From DATFRX01 sp035630615 (GTDB taxonomy: Bacteria > Actinomycetota > Actinomycetes > Propionibacteriales > Nocardioidaceae), in the NCBI GenBank assembly GCA_035630615.1, contig DASQKI010000055.1, positions 62,001-126,000 of the forward strand: 64,000 nucleotides of DNA. The letters run 5' to 3'. Numbering within the stretch: position 1 is the stretch's first letter; every line of letters starts with the position of its first letter. The notes below the pieces were generated by a model. The model saw only the letters and a program-made list of their open reading frames with translations. It was not told the origin of the DNA and searched no databases. The position numbers and the translations under genes are program-made. Positions 50,339-58,897 of this stretch are shown piece after piece.

Positions 50339-51121
50339 GTGAGCACTCCATCGCGACGGCCTCGAGCCGATCTCGTCTGCCGCGACGCGGTCGACGAGGC
50401 TCGGGCGGCGTTGCTCGACGCGGTCGGCACCGACCACGTCGGCGACCACCTGGGTCACGAGGTCCACGGCGAGCGGGTGCTGAGTCACCAGTTCGAGAGC
50501 CGACAGACCGGCTATGACGGGTGGCGCTGGTCGGTCGTCGTGACGCGGGCACCACGCCAGCGCGACGTGACTGTCAACGAGATCGTGCTGCTGCCCGGTC
50601 CGGCCGCCGTCGTCGCGCCCGAGTGGGTTCCCTACCGCGAACGCGTGCAGCCGGGCGACCTCGGCCCGGGCGACTTGCTACCCCCCGACGAGGACGATCC
50701 GCGGCTGGTGCCGTCGTGGGTGGCAGGTGACGAGATGAGCGACCCTCTGGTCGATGACTCGTCGGTACGTCCGGTCGCCGAGGAGATCGGGCTCGGACGG
50801 GTTCGCGTCTTGTCACTCGAGGGTCGTGATGCGGCAGTGCAGCGTTGGTACGAAGGGTCCCAGGGCCCCGAGTCCGAGCATGCCCAGTCGGCGCCCGCGC
50901 CGTGTCGTACGTGTGGATTCCTGGTCCCGATCGCGGGACCGCTCTCGACCGTGTTCGGGGTATGCGCCAACGAGTCGGCGCCCGATGACGGACGGATCGT
51001 CGCCTTGAACCACGGCTGTGGTGCCCACTCCGAAGGCGACCCGGTCCGGACACCGCGGGCCGTCGAGTTGCCGCCGCCCGTCTTCGACACCTACGCCACC
51101 GACGAGCTGTCGGTGTTTTGA
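50339..51121 (+). CDS. DUF3027 protein
   Basis: A 260-residue soluble protein of the DUF3027 family: LVCRDAVDEARAALLDAVGTDHVGDHLGHEV, ESRQTGYDGWRWSVVVTRAPRQRDVTVNEIVLLPG and the Cys pair in PCRTCGFLVPIAGPLSTVFGVCANESAPDDGRIV, with four conserved Cys/His that may bind zinc. Function is unknown. Gene order (CSD, MFS, DUF3027, DUF2530) is conserved in actinobacteria. GTG is 6 nt after GACAAT (leaderless). Confidence 0.88.
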   Translation: MSTPSRRPRADLVCRDAVDEARAALLDAVGTDHVGDHLGHEVHGERVLSHQFESRQTGYDGWRWSVVVTRAPRQRDVTVNEIVLLPGPAAVVAPEWVPYRERVQPGDLGPGDLLPPDEDDPRLVPSWVAGDEMSDPLVDDSSVRPVAEEIGLGRVRVLSLEGRDAAVQRWYEGSQGPESEHAQSAPAPCRTCGFLVPIAGPLSTVFGVCANESAPDDGRIVALNHGCGAHSEGDPVRTPRAVELPPPVFDTYATDELSVF

Positions 51122-51129
51122 CCCGAGGG

Positions 51130-51714
51130 TCAGTCGCCGGCAGCGCCGAACTGGCTCGTCGCCGCGCGTCGTCGCCCGGGCTCCGTCGTCAGGAGGTTGC
51201 GCCGGCGCCGGCAATATTCGACGCCGATCAGGCCGAGGCCGAACCCGGCGATGCAGATCCACAGCCACGACAGCCGGTCGTGGTCGCGAAGCGTGCCGAT
51301 GAACGGTAGCATCGCGACGAAGGCGACAATCCAGGCCGCTGATCCGATCGCGACGGTGCGGACGCCGTCGACGTCGAGCGGCTCGACCTCGGCCACGATG
51401 TGATGCCGCTCGGTCCGCCGCGCGGCGCGGCGTTCGGTCCGCCGCTCGGCCGGCTCCTCGGTCCGCTGTTCGGCCGGCTCCTCGGTCCGCTGTTCGGCCG
51501 GCGGTTCGGCGGGGGGCTCGGCCGGCGGTTCGGCGCGCCGGGTCCCGCTCGATCGGTGCTCGGTCCGTCGGGACGCTCGCCGGCTGGTCGGACGATCTTC
51601 CTTCTCGTCACCGTTGCCGTTGCCGTTGCTCCGCCGGTCCGTCCGGTGTGAATGCGAACCGGACGCGCGGGTCCGGCGGCGTCGGGGTTCTCGACCGTGC
51701 TTCGAGCTGGCCAT
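51130..51714 (-). CDS. DUF2530-like membrane protein with long repetitive N-terminus
   Basis: A 194-residue protein. The C-terminal 90 residues (VEPLDVDGVRTVAIGSAAWIVAFV and LSWLWICIAGFGLGLIGVEYCRRRR) form the two-helix DUF2530 domain. The N-terminal half is disordered and highly charged with short tandem repeats (PAEPPAEPPAEQRTEEPAE), which expand the usual small protein. TAACCT lies 6 nt before the ATG. Function unknown; gene order is conserved with DUF3027. Confidence 0.82.
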   Translation of the reverse strand: MASSKHGREPRRRRTRASGSHSHRTDRRSNGNGNGDEKEDRPTSRRASRRTEHRSSGTRRAEPPAEPPAEPPAEQRTEEPAEQRTEEPAERRTERRAARRTERHHIVAEVEPLDVDGVRTVAIGSAAWIVAFVAMLPFIGTLRDHDRLSWLWICIAGFGLGLIGVEYCRRRRNLLTTEPGRRRAATSQFGAAGD

Positions 51715-51806
51715 CGCACCAGGTTAGATCATGGCCGAGGGCATGACGCCGAACTGCGGGTTCTGGCATTCTGCGTACGCCCGCATCGACGGCTTCTGGA
51801 GCATCC

Positions 51807-53145
51807 ATGACCGTGTCGTCAACCATGACCAGCCGGATCGACCGATTTTTCGAGATCTCCGCCCGTGGCTCTAGCGTCAACCGCGAAGTGCGCGGCGGGG
51901 TCGTCACGTTCTTCACGATGGCCTACATCATCGTGCTCAATCCGATCATCCTGTCGCAGGCGGTCGACGCCGACGGCGACTTTATCGGCGGGGGATCCGA
52001 CCAGGGCCAGGCGTTCGTCATGGTGGCGGCAGCGACCGCGCTGGTCGCCGGCGTCCTCACGATCCTGATGGGCCTGGTCGCCAATTTCCCGCTCGCCCTG
52101 GCGGCCGGACTCGGGCTCAATGCGTTCGTCGCCTTCACGATCGCTGGCCAGATGACGTGGGCCGACGCGATGGGGCTGGTCGTTCTCGAGGGCCTGATCA
52201 TCCTCGTTCTCGTGCTCACCGGCTTCCGCAAGGCGGTGTTTTCGGCCGTTCCGGCGGGTCTCAAGTCGGCGATCGCCGCCGGCATCGGCCTGTTCATCAC
52301 GCTGATCGGCCTGGTCGACGCCGGAGTCATCCGCTCGACCGGGCTGCCGGCGCCGCCGATCGGGCTCGGGATCGACAACCACCTGGCCGGCTGGCCGGTC
52401 TTCGTCTTCTGTCTCGGCCTGCTCTTCACGATGACGCTCTATGTGCGGGGCGTGAAGGGTGCCCGACAAGATCTTCGACAGTCCCGACTTCGGGCTCGTC
52501 GGTGAGTTGTCGCTGTTCGGTTCGTTCGAGCGGGCCGGGTTCGTGACGGCGGCGCTGTTCCTCTTCACTCTGCTGCTGGCCGACTTCTTCGACACGATGG
52601 GCACGATGACCGCGATCGGCGCCGAGGCGGGTCTCAACGACGACGAGGGTACGCCGCCGCGTACGCAACAGATCCTGGTCGTCGACTCGTTGGCGGCCGC
52701 CGCCGGTGGAGCCGCGTCGGTGTCGAGCAACACGTCCTACATCGAGTCGGCCTCCGGTGTCGGAGAGGGTGCGCGCACCGGCTTGGCGAGCGTGGTGACG
52801 GGGTTGCTGTTCATCGCGGCGACCGTCACGACCCCGCTCATCGCGGTCATCCCCAACGAGGCGGCGACTCCGGCCCTCGTCATCGTGGGGTTCCTGATGA
52901 TGTCGCAGGTGCGGTACATCGACTGGAACGACCTCGAGATCGCGCTGGCGGCGTTCTTGACGATCGTCCTCATGCCGTTCACGTACTCGATCACCGCAGG
53001 CATCGGCGCCGGGTTCGTCTCGTACGTCGTGATCAAGGCGGCGCGAGGCAACCTGCGGACCGTCCATCCCCTGATGTGGATCGTCGCCACGCTGTTCGTC
53101 GTTTACTTCGCGATCGACCCGATTGGCAACTGGCTCGACGCCTGA
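51807..53145 (+). pseudogene. NCS2-family purine/uracil permease, disrupted by deletion and frameshift
   Basis: Two overlapping frames encode the N-terminal (51807-52505) and C-terminal (about 52462-53145) halves of an NCS2 permease. The first half has GLNAFVAFTI and ends with YVRGVKGA then a false tail; the second resumes at PDKIFDSPDFGLVGELSLFGSFERAGF with DFFDTMGTM and SSNTSYIES in place. By family length about 40 residues are missing at the junction near 52460, along with a frame change. The protein is unlikely to work unless frameshifting occurs. An assembly or sequencing error is possible. Confidence 0.75.
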
Positions 53146-53196
53146 GCACTCACCGCAACGCAAAACGTCGCACAAGGGAATGGCCGAGCTCGCAAG

Positions 53197-53230
53197 ATCG
53201 TTAGCATAGGTAATGAGTTATGCTAACGAT
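53197..53230. promoter_or_regulatory. MarR operator, 12-bp perfect arms
   Basis: ATCGTTAGCATA and its exact reverse complement TATGCTAACGAT flank 10 nt. The right arm ends directly before the MarR start codon and contains TATGCT, a -10 hexamer six nt upstream of the ATG, so binding would block the promoter. This fits autorepression. Confidence 0.85.
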
Positions 53231-53674
53231 ATGTCGACCGACGTCGCGAAGCTCGTGAGGACCCGCGCGGGTCTCGCGAGCTCGCTCGCCGTGTCGGTGT
53301 CGCGGCTCTCACGCCGGCTCCGCAAGGAGCGCCACTCCGATCTGTCGCCGACGCAGCTGTCGGCGCTCGGATCGTTGATGCGCAAGGGCCCGCTCACGCT
53401 CGGTGCCCTCGCCCGGAGCGAAAACGTGCAGCCACCGTCGATGACTCGCACGGTGAACTGCCTCGAAGACATGGGGATGGTGGTCCGCCAGCCGGACCCC
53501 GATGACGGTCGTCAGGTGCTCTTGCGGGTCTCCGAGCCCGGCCTGGAGCTGCTCAACGCCGAACGCAAGCGCCGCGATGCCTGGTTGGCACAGCGGCTGA
53601 TCGAGCTTGAACCCCAGGAGCGGGCGGTGCTGCGAGAAGCCGCAGTGATCCTGGAGAGGTTGGCGACCGCTTGA
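53231..53674 (+). CDS. MarR-family transcriptional regulator
   Basis: A 147-residue MarR protein: winged helix with LSPTQLSALGSLMRKGPLTLGALARSENVQPPSMTRTVNCLEDMGMVVRQPDPDDGRQVLLRVS. The wing DPDDGR is typical. It resembles Rv0880 of M. tuberculosis in place and sequence. ATG 53231 is chosen because the perfect operator ends directly before it; an in-frame ATG at 53213 would lie within the operator. It overlaps the MFS gene (4 nt), which is its likely target. Confidence 0.9.
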   Translation: MSTDVAKLVRTRAGLASSLAVSVSRLSRRLRKERHSDLSPTQLSALGSLMRKGPLTLGALARSENVQPPSMTRTVNCLEDMGMVVRQPDPDDGRQVLLRVSEPGLELLNAERKRRDAWLAQRLIELEPQERAVLREAAVILERLATA

Positions 53675-55095
53675 GTCCGACGTTTCGCGCGCTCCGCGTC
53701 CGCAACTATCGCATCTATGCCGCCGGAGCCGTTGTTTCCAACGTGGGCACGTGGATGCAGCGGGTGGCGCAAGACTGGCTGGTCCTGCAGCTGACCGCCA
53801 ACAGCGGCACCGCCCTCGGCATCACCACCGGCCTGCAGTTCTTGCCGATGCTCGTCTTCGCGCCGCTGGCGGGTGTGGTGGCAGACCGCTTCCCCAAGCG
53901 CAAGGTGCTCGTCGCGACCCAACTCATGATGGCGATCCCGGCGGCCATGCTGGGGCTGCTCGCCGTCACCGGCTTGGCCGAGGCCTGGCACGTCTACGTC
54001 CTGGCGTTCCTCTTCGGCACCGGCACCGCGTTCGACGCTCCCGCCCGGCAGTCGTTCGTCGTCGAGATGGTCGGCACCGATGACCTCGCCAACGCGGTCG
54101 GACTCAACTCCGCGTCGTTCAACTCGGCGCGGATCATCGGCCCGGCGGCCGCCGGTGGCCTGATCGCCGTGCTCGGCTCCGGCGTCGAGGCGACCGGGTG
54201 GGCGATCTTGGTCAACGCCGCTAGCTACCTCGCCGTCGTGGTCTCCCTGCGCGTGATGGATCCGCTCGCCTTGCGGCCTTCCAAGCCGGCACGCCGCGGC
54301 CGAGGGGCCGTGCGCGAGGGCGTCCGCTACGTACGCTCCAGGCCGGACCTCCTGTTGCTGCTCGCCACGGTGTTCTTCGTCGGCACCTTCGGCATGAACT
54401 TCCAGATGACGACGGCGTTGATGGCGACCGAGGTGTTTCACAAGGGAGCCGGTGCGTACGGCGTGCTCGGCTCGATCATGGCGGTCGGCTCGTTGGCCGG
54501 AGCACTGTTGGCCGCTCGACGGGCCCGGCCGCGGCTGCGCATCGTCGTGGGTGGCGCCGTGGTGTTCGGCATCGCCGAGGTGTTTCTCGGCCTGATGCCG
54601 ACGTACTGGACGTTCGCGCTCTTCTTACCGGTCGTCGGTCTCTTCGCACTGACGATGATCACGACGGCCAACGCGACGATCCAGCTGACCGTCCTGCCCG
54701 AGATGCGCGGCCGCGTCGCGGCGCTCTATCTGATGATCTTCATGGGTGGCACACCGGCGGGCGCACCCATCCTCGGCTGGATGGGCGAGCTGTTCGGGGC
54801 CCGCTGGACCCTGATCGGTGGAGGCCTACTGACCCTCGCCGGGGTCGCGGCCGCGCTCGCGGCCTACCTCAAGAGCGGCGGCCTCGCCGTCCGGCAGGTT
54901 CCGGGCCGACCGTTCACGCTCACCGTCTCCGCGCGTGAGGGCCTTGCCGTCGAGGCGGCGGCCCATGCCGACGGCGACGACCAGCGACCCGACGGCGATG
55001 GCCGAGCCGACGAGACCGCCAATCAGGTGCTGGTTGGCGGTGACCGTGACGGCCCACGACACGGCCAGCGGCAGCAGGCAGCCGAAGGCGGGTAG
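53671..55095 (+). CDS. MFS drug-efflux-type transporter (DHA1/EntS-like)
   Basis: A membrane protein with about twelve spans in residues 1-400: FRALRVRNYRIYAAGAVVSNVGTWMQRVAQDWLVLQLT, ADRFPKRKVL and FGTGTAFDAPARQSFVVEMV. The TTG start overlaps the MarR stop, so it is co-translated with its probable repressor. The last 70 residues (from about LAVRQVPGRPFTLTV onwards) are hydrophilic and look like antisense-derived translation, so the original stop may have been lost. Confidence 0.87.
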   Translation: MSPTFRALRVRNYRIYAAGAVVSNVGTWMQRVAQDWLVLQLTANSGTALGITTGLQFLPMLVFAPLAGVVADRFPKRKVLVATQLMMAIPAAMLGLLAVTGLAEAWHVYVLAFLFGTGTAFDAPARQSFVVEMVGTDDLANAVGLNSASFNSARIIGPAAAGGLIAVLGSGVEATGWAILVNAASYLAVVVSLRVMDPLALRPSKPARRGRGAVREGVRYVRSRPDLLLLLATVFFVGTFGMNFQMTTALMATEVFHKGAGAYGVLGSIMAVGSLAGALLAARRARPRLRIVVGGAVVFGIAEVFLGLMPTYWTFALFLPVVGLFALTMITTANATIQLTVLPEMRGRVAALYLMIFMGGTPAGAPILGWMGELFGARWTLIGGGLLTLAGVAAALAAYLKSGGLAVRQVPGRPFTLTVSAREGLAVEAAAHADGDDQRPDGDGRADETANQVLVGGDRDGPRHGQRQQAAEGG

Positions 55096-55128
55096 CAAAC
55101 ACTCGACGGCTCGCGCGCACGTTGTCAC
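54826..55128 (-). CDS. Possible two-span membrane protein overlapping the MFS 3' end
   Basis: A 100-codon frame whose first 55 residues look real: CLLPAFGCLLPLAVSWAVTVTAN and LIGGLVGSAIAVGSLVVAVGMG are membrane helices. The remaining residues are the antisense of MFS codons. This gene and the MFS gene each appear to run into the other by about 170 nt. No family is recognised and the ribosome site is weak. Confidence 0.45.
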   Translation of the reverse strand: MTTCARAVECLLPAFGCLLPLAVSWAVTVTANQHLIGGLVGSAIAVGSLVVAVGMGRRLDGKALTRGDGERERSARNLPDGEAAALEVGRERGRDPGEGQ

Positions 55129-55150
55129 CTCGTCGTGTCAGGCTGTCGCC

Positions 55151-55912
55151 ATGACGACACGCGACGTGCGTAGTGGATGGCTCGACTTCGCGGACTACCT
55201 ACGCTTGATCCGGGCCGACTCGGCCCGGCTCGCCGAGATGGGGCGGCTCGGGCTCGACGCCGATGTCCCCAGCTGCGACGGATGGACCGTTGCCGACGTG
55301 ATCGACCACACCGCGCATGTCTACCTGCACAAGGTGGCGTGGCTGCGTGACGGCCGGCGTCCAGATCCCTGGCCGCCGCCGGAGCTCGCCGATCGGGAGC
55401 CGGCTGCCTTGTTCGACGAGGCGACGACGGCCGTGCTCGAGGCCTTCGAGTCACGTGATCCAGACGAGGTCGTCGGTACGCTCTGGGAGCCCGAGCAGAC
55501 CATCGGGTTCTGGTATCGCCGGATGGCTCTCGAGGTCGCCGTCCACCGCTACGACGCCGAGCTCGCGCATGGCGCGCCCACCCCGATCGACGACGAGCTC
55601 GCGACCGACGGCATCGACGAAGCCTTGCGTGTCATGTTGGCCGGTCCCTGGGACGAGTCCGAGACCGAGGAGCCGCTCGACGCTCGGATCCGCGTGACGG
55701 CGGGCGGTCGTTCGTGGACCGTGACGGCCGACCTGCGATTGGTCACGGTCGCGGAGGGAGACACCGACCCTGTCGCGATCGAGATCGCGGGCCGATCCGA
55801 GGACGTCTTCTTGTGGCTGTGGGGGCGTCGCGACGGCGAGGTTCTGGCCATCACCGGCGACCAGGACGTCGCGTCGGGATTCCGGCGCCGGCTGGCAGAC
55901 GCGATGCGCTGA
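55151..55912 (+). CDS. DinB/maleylpyruvate-isomerase-type mycothiol-dependent protein
   Basis: A 253-residue protein with the TIGR03083-like N-terminal helical bundle: SARLAEMGRLGLDADVPSCDGWTVADVIDHTAHVYLHKVAWL, with His-containing metal-ligand segments, and RRMALEVAVHRYDAELAHG. Such proteins use mycothiol, the actinobacterial thiol. The C-terminal domain (about 165-250) is SCP2-like. CAGGCT lies 6 nt before the ATG (leaderless). Substrate unknown. Confidence 0.83.
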   Translation: MTTRDVRSGWLDFADYLRLIRADSARLAEMGRLGLDADVPSCDGWTVADVIDHTAHVYLHKVAWLRDGRRPDPWPPPELADREPAALFDEATTAVLEAFESRDPDEVVGTLWEPEQTIGFWYRRMALEVAVHRYDAELAHGAPTPIDDELATDGIDEALRVMLAGPWDESETEEPLDARIRVTAGGRSWTVTADLRLVTVAEGDTDPVAIEIAGRSEDVFLWLWGRRDGEVLAITGDQDVASGFRRRLADAMR

Positions 55913-55944
55913 TCGACCCACGCTTGTATCGATAGCGTGGCCGG

Positions 55945-56505
55945 GTGCGTGTCTTCACGGCGCTCTATCCGTCGCTGGCGGCCGTGGCCGATCTCGAGCT
56001 GGCCGTCGGGTCGCTCCGATCGGCTAACCCCGATCTGACCTGGACCCGGTCGGAGCAGTGGCACCTGACCCTGACGTTTCACGCCGACCTCGACACTGAC
56101 CAGGTGCGGCGGCTCGAGCGTACGGTGGCGCGCTGCGCCGCGATCCGGGATGCGACGTCGGCCCGATTTCGAGGCGGTGGCGCGTTTCCGTCGCGGACTC
56201 GCGGCCGCACCCTGTGGGTCGGTGTCGAGCCGGTCGACCAGAGGTTGGCCGACCTCCAGCGCAATCTGACCGCCCGACTGCGCCGCGAGGGCTGGCCCCT
56301 GGAAGACCGGCGCTATCGGCCGCATCTGACGGTCGCGCGCTCTCGAGTACGGCGCGACCTCGGCGCCTTGGTTGACGAGCTCGACGCGTACTCGGGGCCT
56401 TCGTGGCAGGTCGACCGGATCGCGATCGTCGTGTCTCGACCCGACGACGAGGGGCGCTTCGCCCACGAACGGATCGGTGACTATCCACTCCGTCGCGACG
56501 TCTAG
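55945..56505 (+). CDS. thpR: RNA 2',3'-cyclic phosphodiesterase (ThpR)
   Basis: A 186-residue 2H phosphoesterase. The two HxTx motifs are HLTLTF (about residue 40) and HLTVAR (about 132), whose His and Thr residues form the active site. ThpR (LigT) hydrolyses 2',3'-cyclic phosphates on RNA. Length is normal. GTG 55945 lies 6 nt after TAGCGT (leaderless), which sets the start. Physiological role is uncertain. Confidence 0.9.
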   Translation: MRVFTALYPSLAAVADLELAVGSLRSANPDLTWTRSEQWHLTLTFHADLDTDQVRRLERTVARCAAIRDATSARFRGGGAFPSRTRGRTLWVGVEPVDQRLADLQRNLTARLRREGWPLEDRRYRPHLTVARSRVRRDLGALVDELDAYSGPSWQVDRIAIVVSRPDDEGRFAHERIGDYPLRRDV

Positions 56506-56515
56506 GGTGACGAGC

Positions 56516-56602
56516 GTGCACCCGCGCTACCGACGCATGATCATCCCCGGTCTGCTGGTGGTGTTGCTCGTCATCGTCGTGGTCGCCGCCGTCCTCGGCT
56601 AG
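56516..56602 (+). CDS. Small membrane protein (28 aa)
   Basis: A 28-codon frame: five polar residues with basic Arg (HPRYRR), then a single membrane helix (MIIPGLLVVLLVIVVVAAVLG). The GTG is 7 nt after TAGGGT, the leaderless pattern, which is the main support. Start ATG 56537 is an alternative. Function unknown. Confidence 0.5.
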   Translation: MHPRYRRMIIPGLLVVLLVIVVVAAVLG

Positions 56603-56644
56603 GACCGCCCGAGAGCCTGCGGCGCTCTCTGGCAGGCTGGTGTC

Positions 56645-57862
56645 GTGCCAGAACCCCTCGCTTCGGCGCTGTCCCACCTGCGCTCCCAGCTGCTCGACAC
56701 CGAGCGGCTGGTGCGCGCCGTTGGGTCCGGTCGCAGGCGGGGACAGGCGCCGCGTTGGCGTCGGGTCGAGGTACGGCCGGTCGATCTCACGTCGGGCCCG
56801 CACCTGCAGGTCACGACGTACGACGACACCCAGGCGTTCACCCGCAACGTCGCGCCGGGTGACGCGGCCGTAGAAGCGGTGGACGAGCTGCTCGCCGAGC
56901 CGCTGGGCAACTGGCATGTCGAGACCTCCGATGCCGTGACCCAGCTGCGCGTGACCAAGAAGGGTGCGGCGCAGGTGCATGTCGGCCGGCGAGAAGCGAC
57001 CGAGTCAGAGGCCCCGCGTACGCACGATCGGCCAAAGCAACGGATGCTCGACGGCTCCGATCCGTACCTGCGCGCCGTCGGCATCGCCGACCGATCGGGC
57101 AACATCAAGCCGTCCCGACAGGCGAAACATCGCCAGATCGAGGAGTTTTGCCGGCAGCTCGCGGCCGCACTCGACGCAGCGCTGGACGCCGGGACGGTGC
57201 GAACGCCGACCCCAGACGATCCGCTGCGCGTCGTCGACCTCGGGTGCGGCAACGCCTATCTGACGTTTGCCGCCTATCGCTGGCTGACCGCCGTGCGCGG
57301 CCTGCCGGTGCGGTTCGTCGGCGTCGACGTCAAGGAGCAGGCTCAGCGACGCAACAGCGAGCTCGCCGAGCAGCTCGACTGCGGCGACGGGCTGCGCTTC
57401 GTCCGCGGCGACATCGCGACGGCAGCGGTCGACGGTGATCCGGACGTCGTACTCGCCCTCCACGCCTGCGACACCGCGACCGACGACGCGCTGGCCCGAG
57501 CCGTCGCCTGGCGAACGCCGCTGGTGTTGGCCGCGCCCTGTTGCCATCACGACCTGCAGCGTCGACTGCGGTCGGCCCCGACGCCGCGACCGTTCGGTCT
57601 GGTGACGCGGCACGGCATCCTGCGCGAGCGGCTCGCCGACACGCTCACCGACGCGATGCGAGCGGCGCTCTTGCGGATGCACGGCTACCGCGTCGATGTC
57701 GTCGAGTTCGTCGGGTCGAAGCACACGCCGCGCAACACGATGCTGCGGGCGGTGCGTACCGGCTCGGCGGGCGAACCGGCAGTCGCCGCCGAGTACGCCG
57801 ACCTGATCGCCGATTGGGGAGTCCGCCCGCGCCTCGCCGAGCTGCTCGAGGACGCGTCGTGA
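56645..57862 (+). CDS. SAM-dependent methyltransferase (RNA/tRNA or GSTCD-like type)
   Basis: A 405-residue protein. The N-terminal half (about 1-150) has no motif known to me; the C-terminal half has motif I VVDLGCGNAYLTFAAYRWL, VGVDVKEQAQRRNSELAEQL and VLALHACDTATDDALARAVAWRTPLVLAAPCCHHDL, resembling methyltransferase family 32. Substrate unknown, perhaps RNA. GTG is 6 nt after CAGGCT. It overlaps the next gene by 4 nt. Confidence 0.82.
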   Translation: MPEPLASALSHLRSQLLDTERLVRAVGSGRRRGQAPRWRRVEVRPVDLTSGPHLQVTTYDDTQAFTRNVAPGDAAVEAVDELLAEPLGNWHVETSDAVTQLRVTKKGAAQVHVGRREATESEAPRTHDRPKQRMLDGSDPYLRAVGIADRSGNIKPSRQAKHRQIEEFCRQLAAALDAALDAGTVRTPTPDDPLRVVDLGCGNAYLTFAAYRWLTAVRGLPVRFVGVDVKEQAQRRNSELAEQLDCGDGLRFVRGDIATAAVDGDPDVVLALHACDTATDDALARAVAWRTPLVLAAPCCHHDLQRRLRSAPTPRPFGLVTRHGILRERLADTLTDAMRAALLRMHGYRVDVVEFVGSKHTPRNTMLRAVRTGSAGEPAVAAEYADLIADWGVRPRLAELLEDAS

Positions 57863-58884
57863 GCCGGACGGGGGCGGGCCTTCTCCTCGGGTCGGTGCTC
57901 GCTCTCGGACCGACGCTGGCCCCGGCGTACGCGGACCACGATGATCCGATCGCTGAGATCACCGACGATCGGATCGCCGAGTCGAGTGCGCTGGTGCAAA
58001 GCACCACGGATCCGGATCTCGCGTACACGATCAACGACTCGGGCAACGAGACGGCCGTGTATGTGATTGAGCTCGACTCCGGCGAGGTCGTCGGCACCAC
58101 GACGCTCGATGTCGACGGCGAGGACACCGAGGCGATGGCGATCGGCGTCGACGGCCGGCTGTACGTCGGCGACATCGGCGACAATACGGCTAGCCGCGAC
58201 ACGGTCGCGCTGTATGCGATCGACCAGCCGACGCCGGGGGACGCGACGGTGACGCCGGACGTCTACGAGGTCCGCTACTCCGACGGACCGGGTGACGCCG
58301 AGACGCTGATGGTCGACCCGACCACCGGGCGGCTGTCCATCGTCACCAAGAACCTGCTCGCCGGCAGCGTCTATGAGCTGCCCAAGCCGCTCGAGGCCGA
58401 TGGGGTCAACGTCGCGCGGCCGATCCGCGATGTCGCCGTCGAGGGCATGGTCACCGACGGGGCCTACCTCCCCGACGGCAGCGGCGTGCTGCTGCGGACC
58501 TACATCGACGTCGTCGTGTACACAATCCCGGGCTGGCACGAGCTCGAGCCGATCGACACGCCGTCGCAGCCGCAGAGCGAGTCGCTCGCCGTGCGCGACG
58601 ACGGGCCGTCCGTCCTCGTCGGCACCGAGAAGCTGCCGTCGACGATCTATCAGGTGCGGATCCCCCACGCCGAGTGGAAGCGATTGCACGCGGGTCCGGA
58701 ACGCGGCGTCGCCACCGAGGGGCCGACCGGCGAGACGCCGGCGACGTCGGACGCCGATGACGACGGCGGCCACGCCGCCCGATGGAGTCTCGCCTCCGGC
58801 GGCGCGATCGTCGTGCTCGGCGCCCTCTGGCTATGGCTCCGCCGGGGCCGATCCCAGCGCGGACACCGGGCCGAGCGCGGCTAG
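57859..58884 (+). CDS. Secreted beta-propeller-like protein with C-terminal anchor
   Basis: A 341-residue exported protein: signal peptide 1-24 (cleavage near AYA-DHD), then repeated strands with DGRLYVGDIGDNTASRD, GRLSIVTKNLLAGSVYELPKPL and a C-terminal membrane helix (ASGGAIVVLGALWLWLRRGR). The repeats suggest a propeller, perhaps with calcium-binding acidic turns. Function unknown. The GTG overlaps the methyltransferase stop. It converges with serC. Confidence 0.75.
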   Translation: MSRTGAGLLLGSVLALGPTLAPAYADHDDPIAEITDDRIAESSALVQSTTDPDLAYTINDSGNETAVYVIELDSGEVVGTTTLDVDGEDTEAMAIGVDGRLYVGDIGDNTASRDTVALYAIDQPTPGDATVTPDVYEVRYSDGPGDAETLMVDPTTGRLSIVTKNLLAGSVYELPKPLEADGVNVARPIRDVAVEGMVTDGAYLPDGSGVLLRTYIDVVVYTIPGWHELEPIDTPSQPQSESLAVRDDGPSVLVGTEKLPSTIYQVRIPHAEWKRLHAGPERGVATEGPTGETPATSDADDDGGHAARWSLASGGAIVVLGALWLWLRRGRSQRGHRAERG

Positions 58885-58897
58885 GGCCGGCGCCCCG

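Noticed and set aside
48970..50517. 515-codon plus-strand open frame
   Set aside because: Antisense to the MFS transporter, His/Arg/Asp-rich composition.
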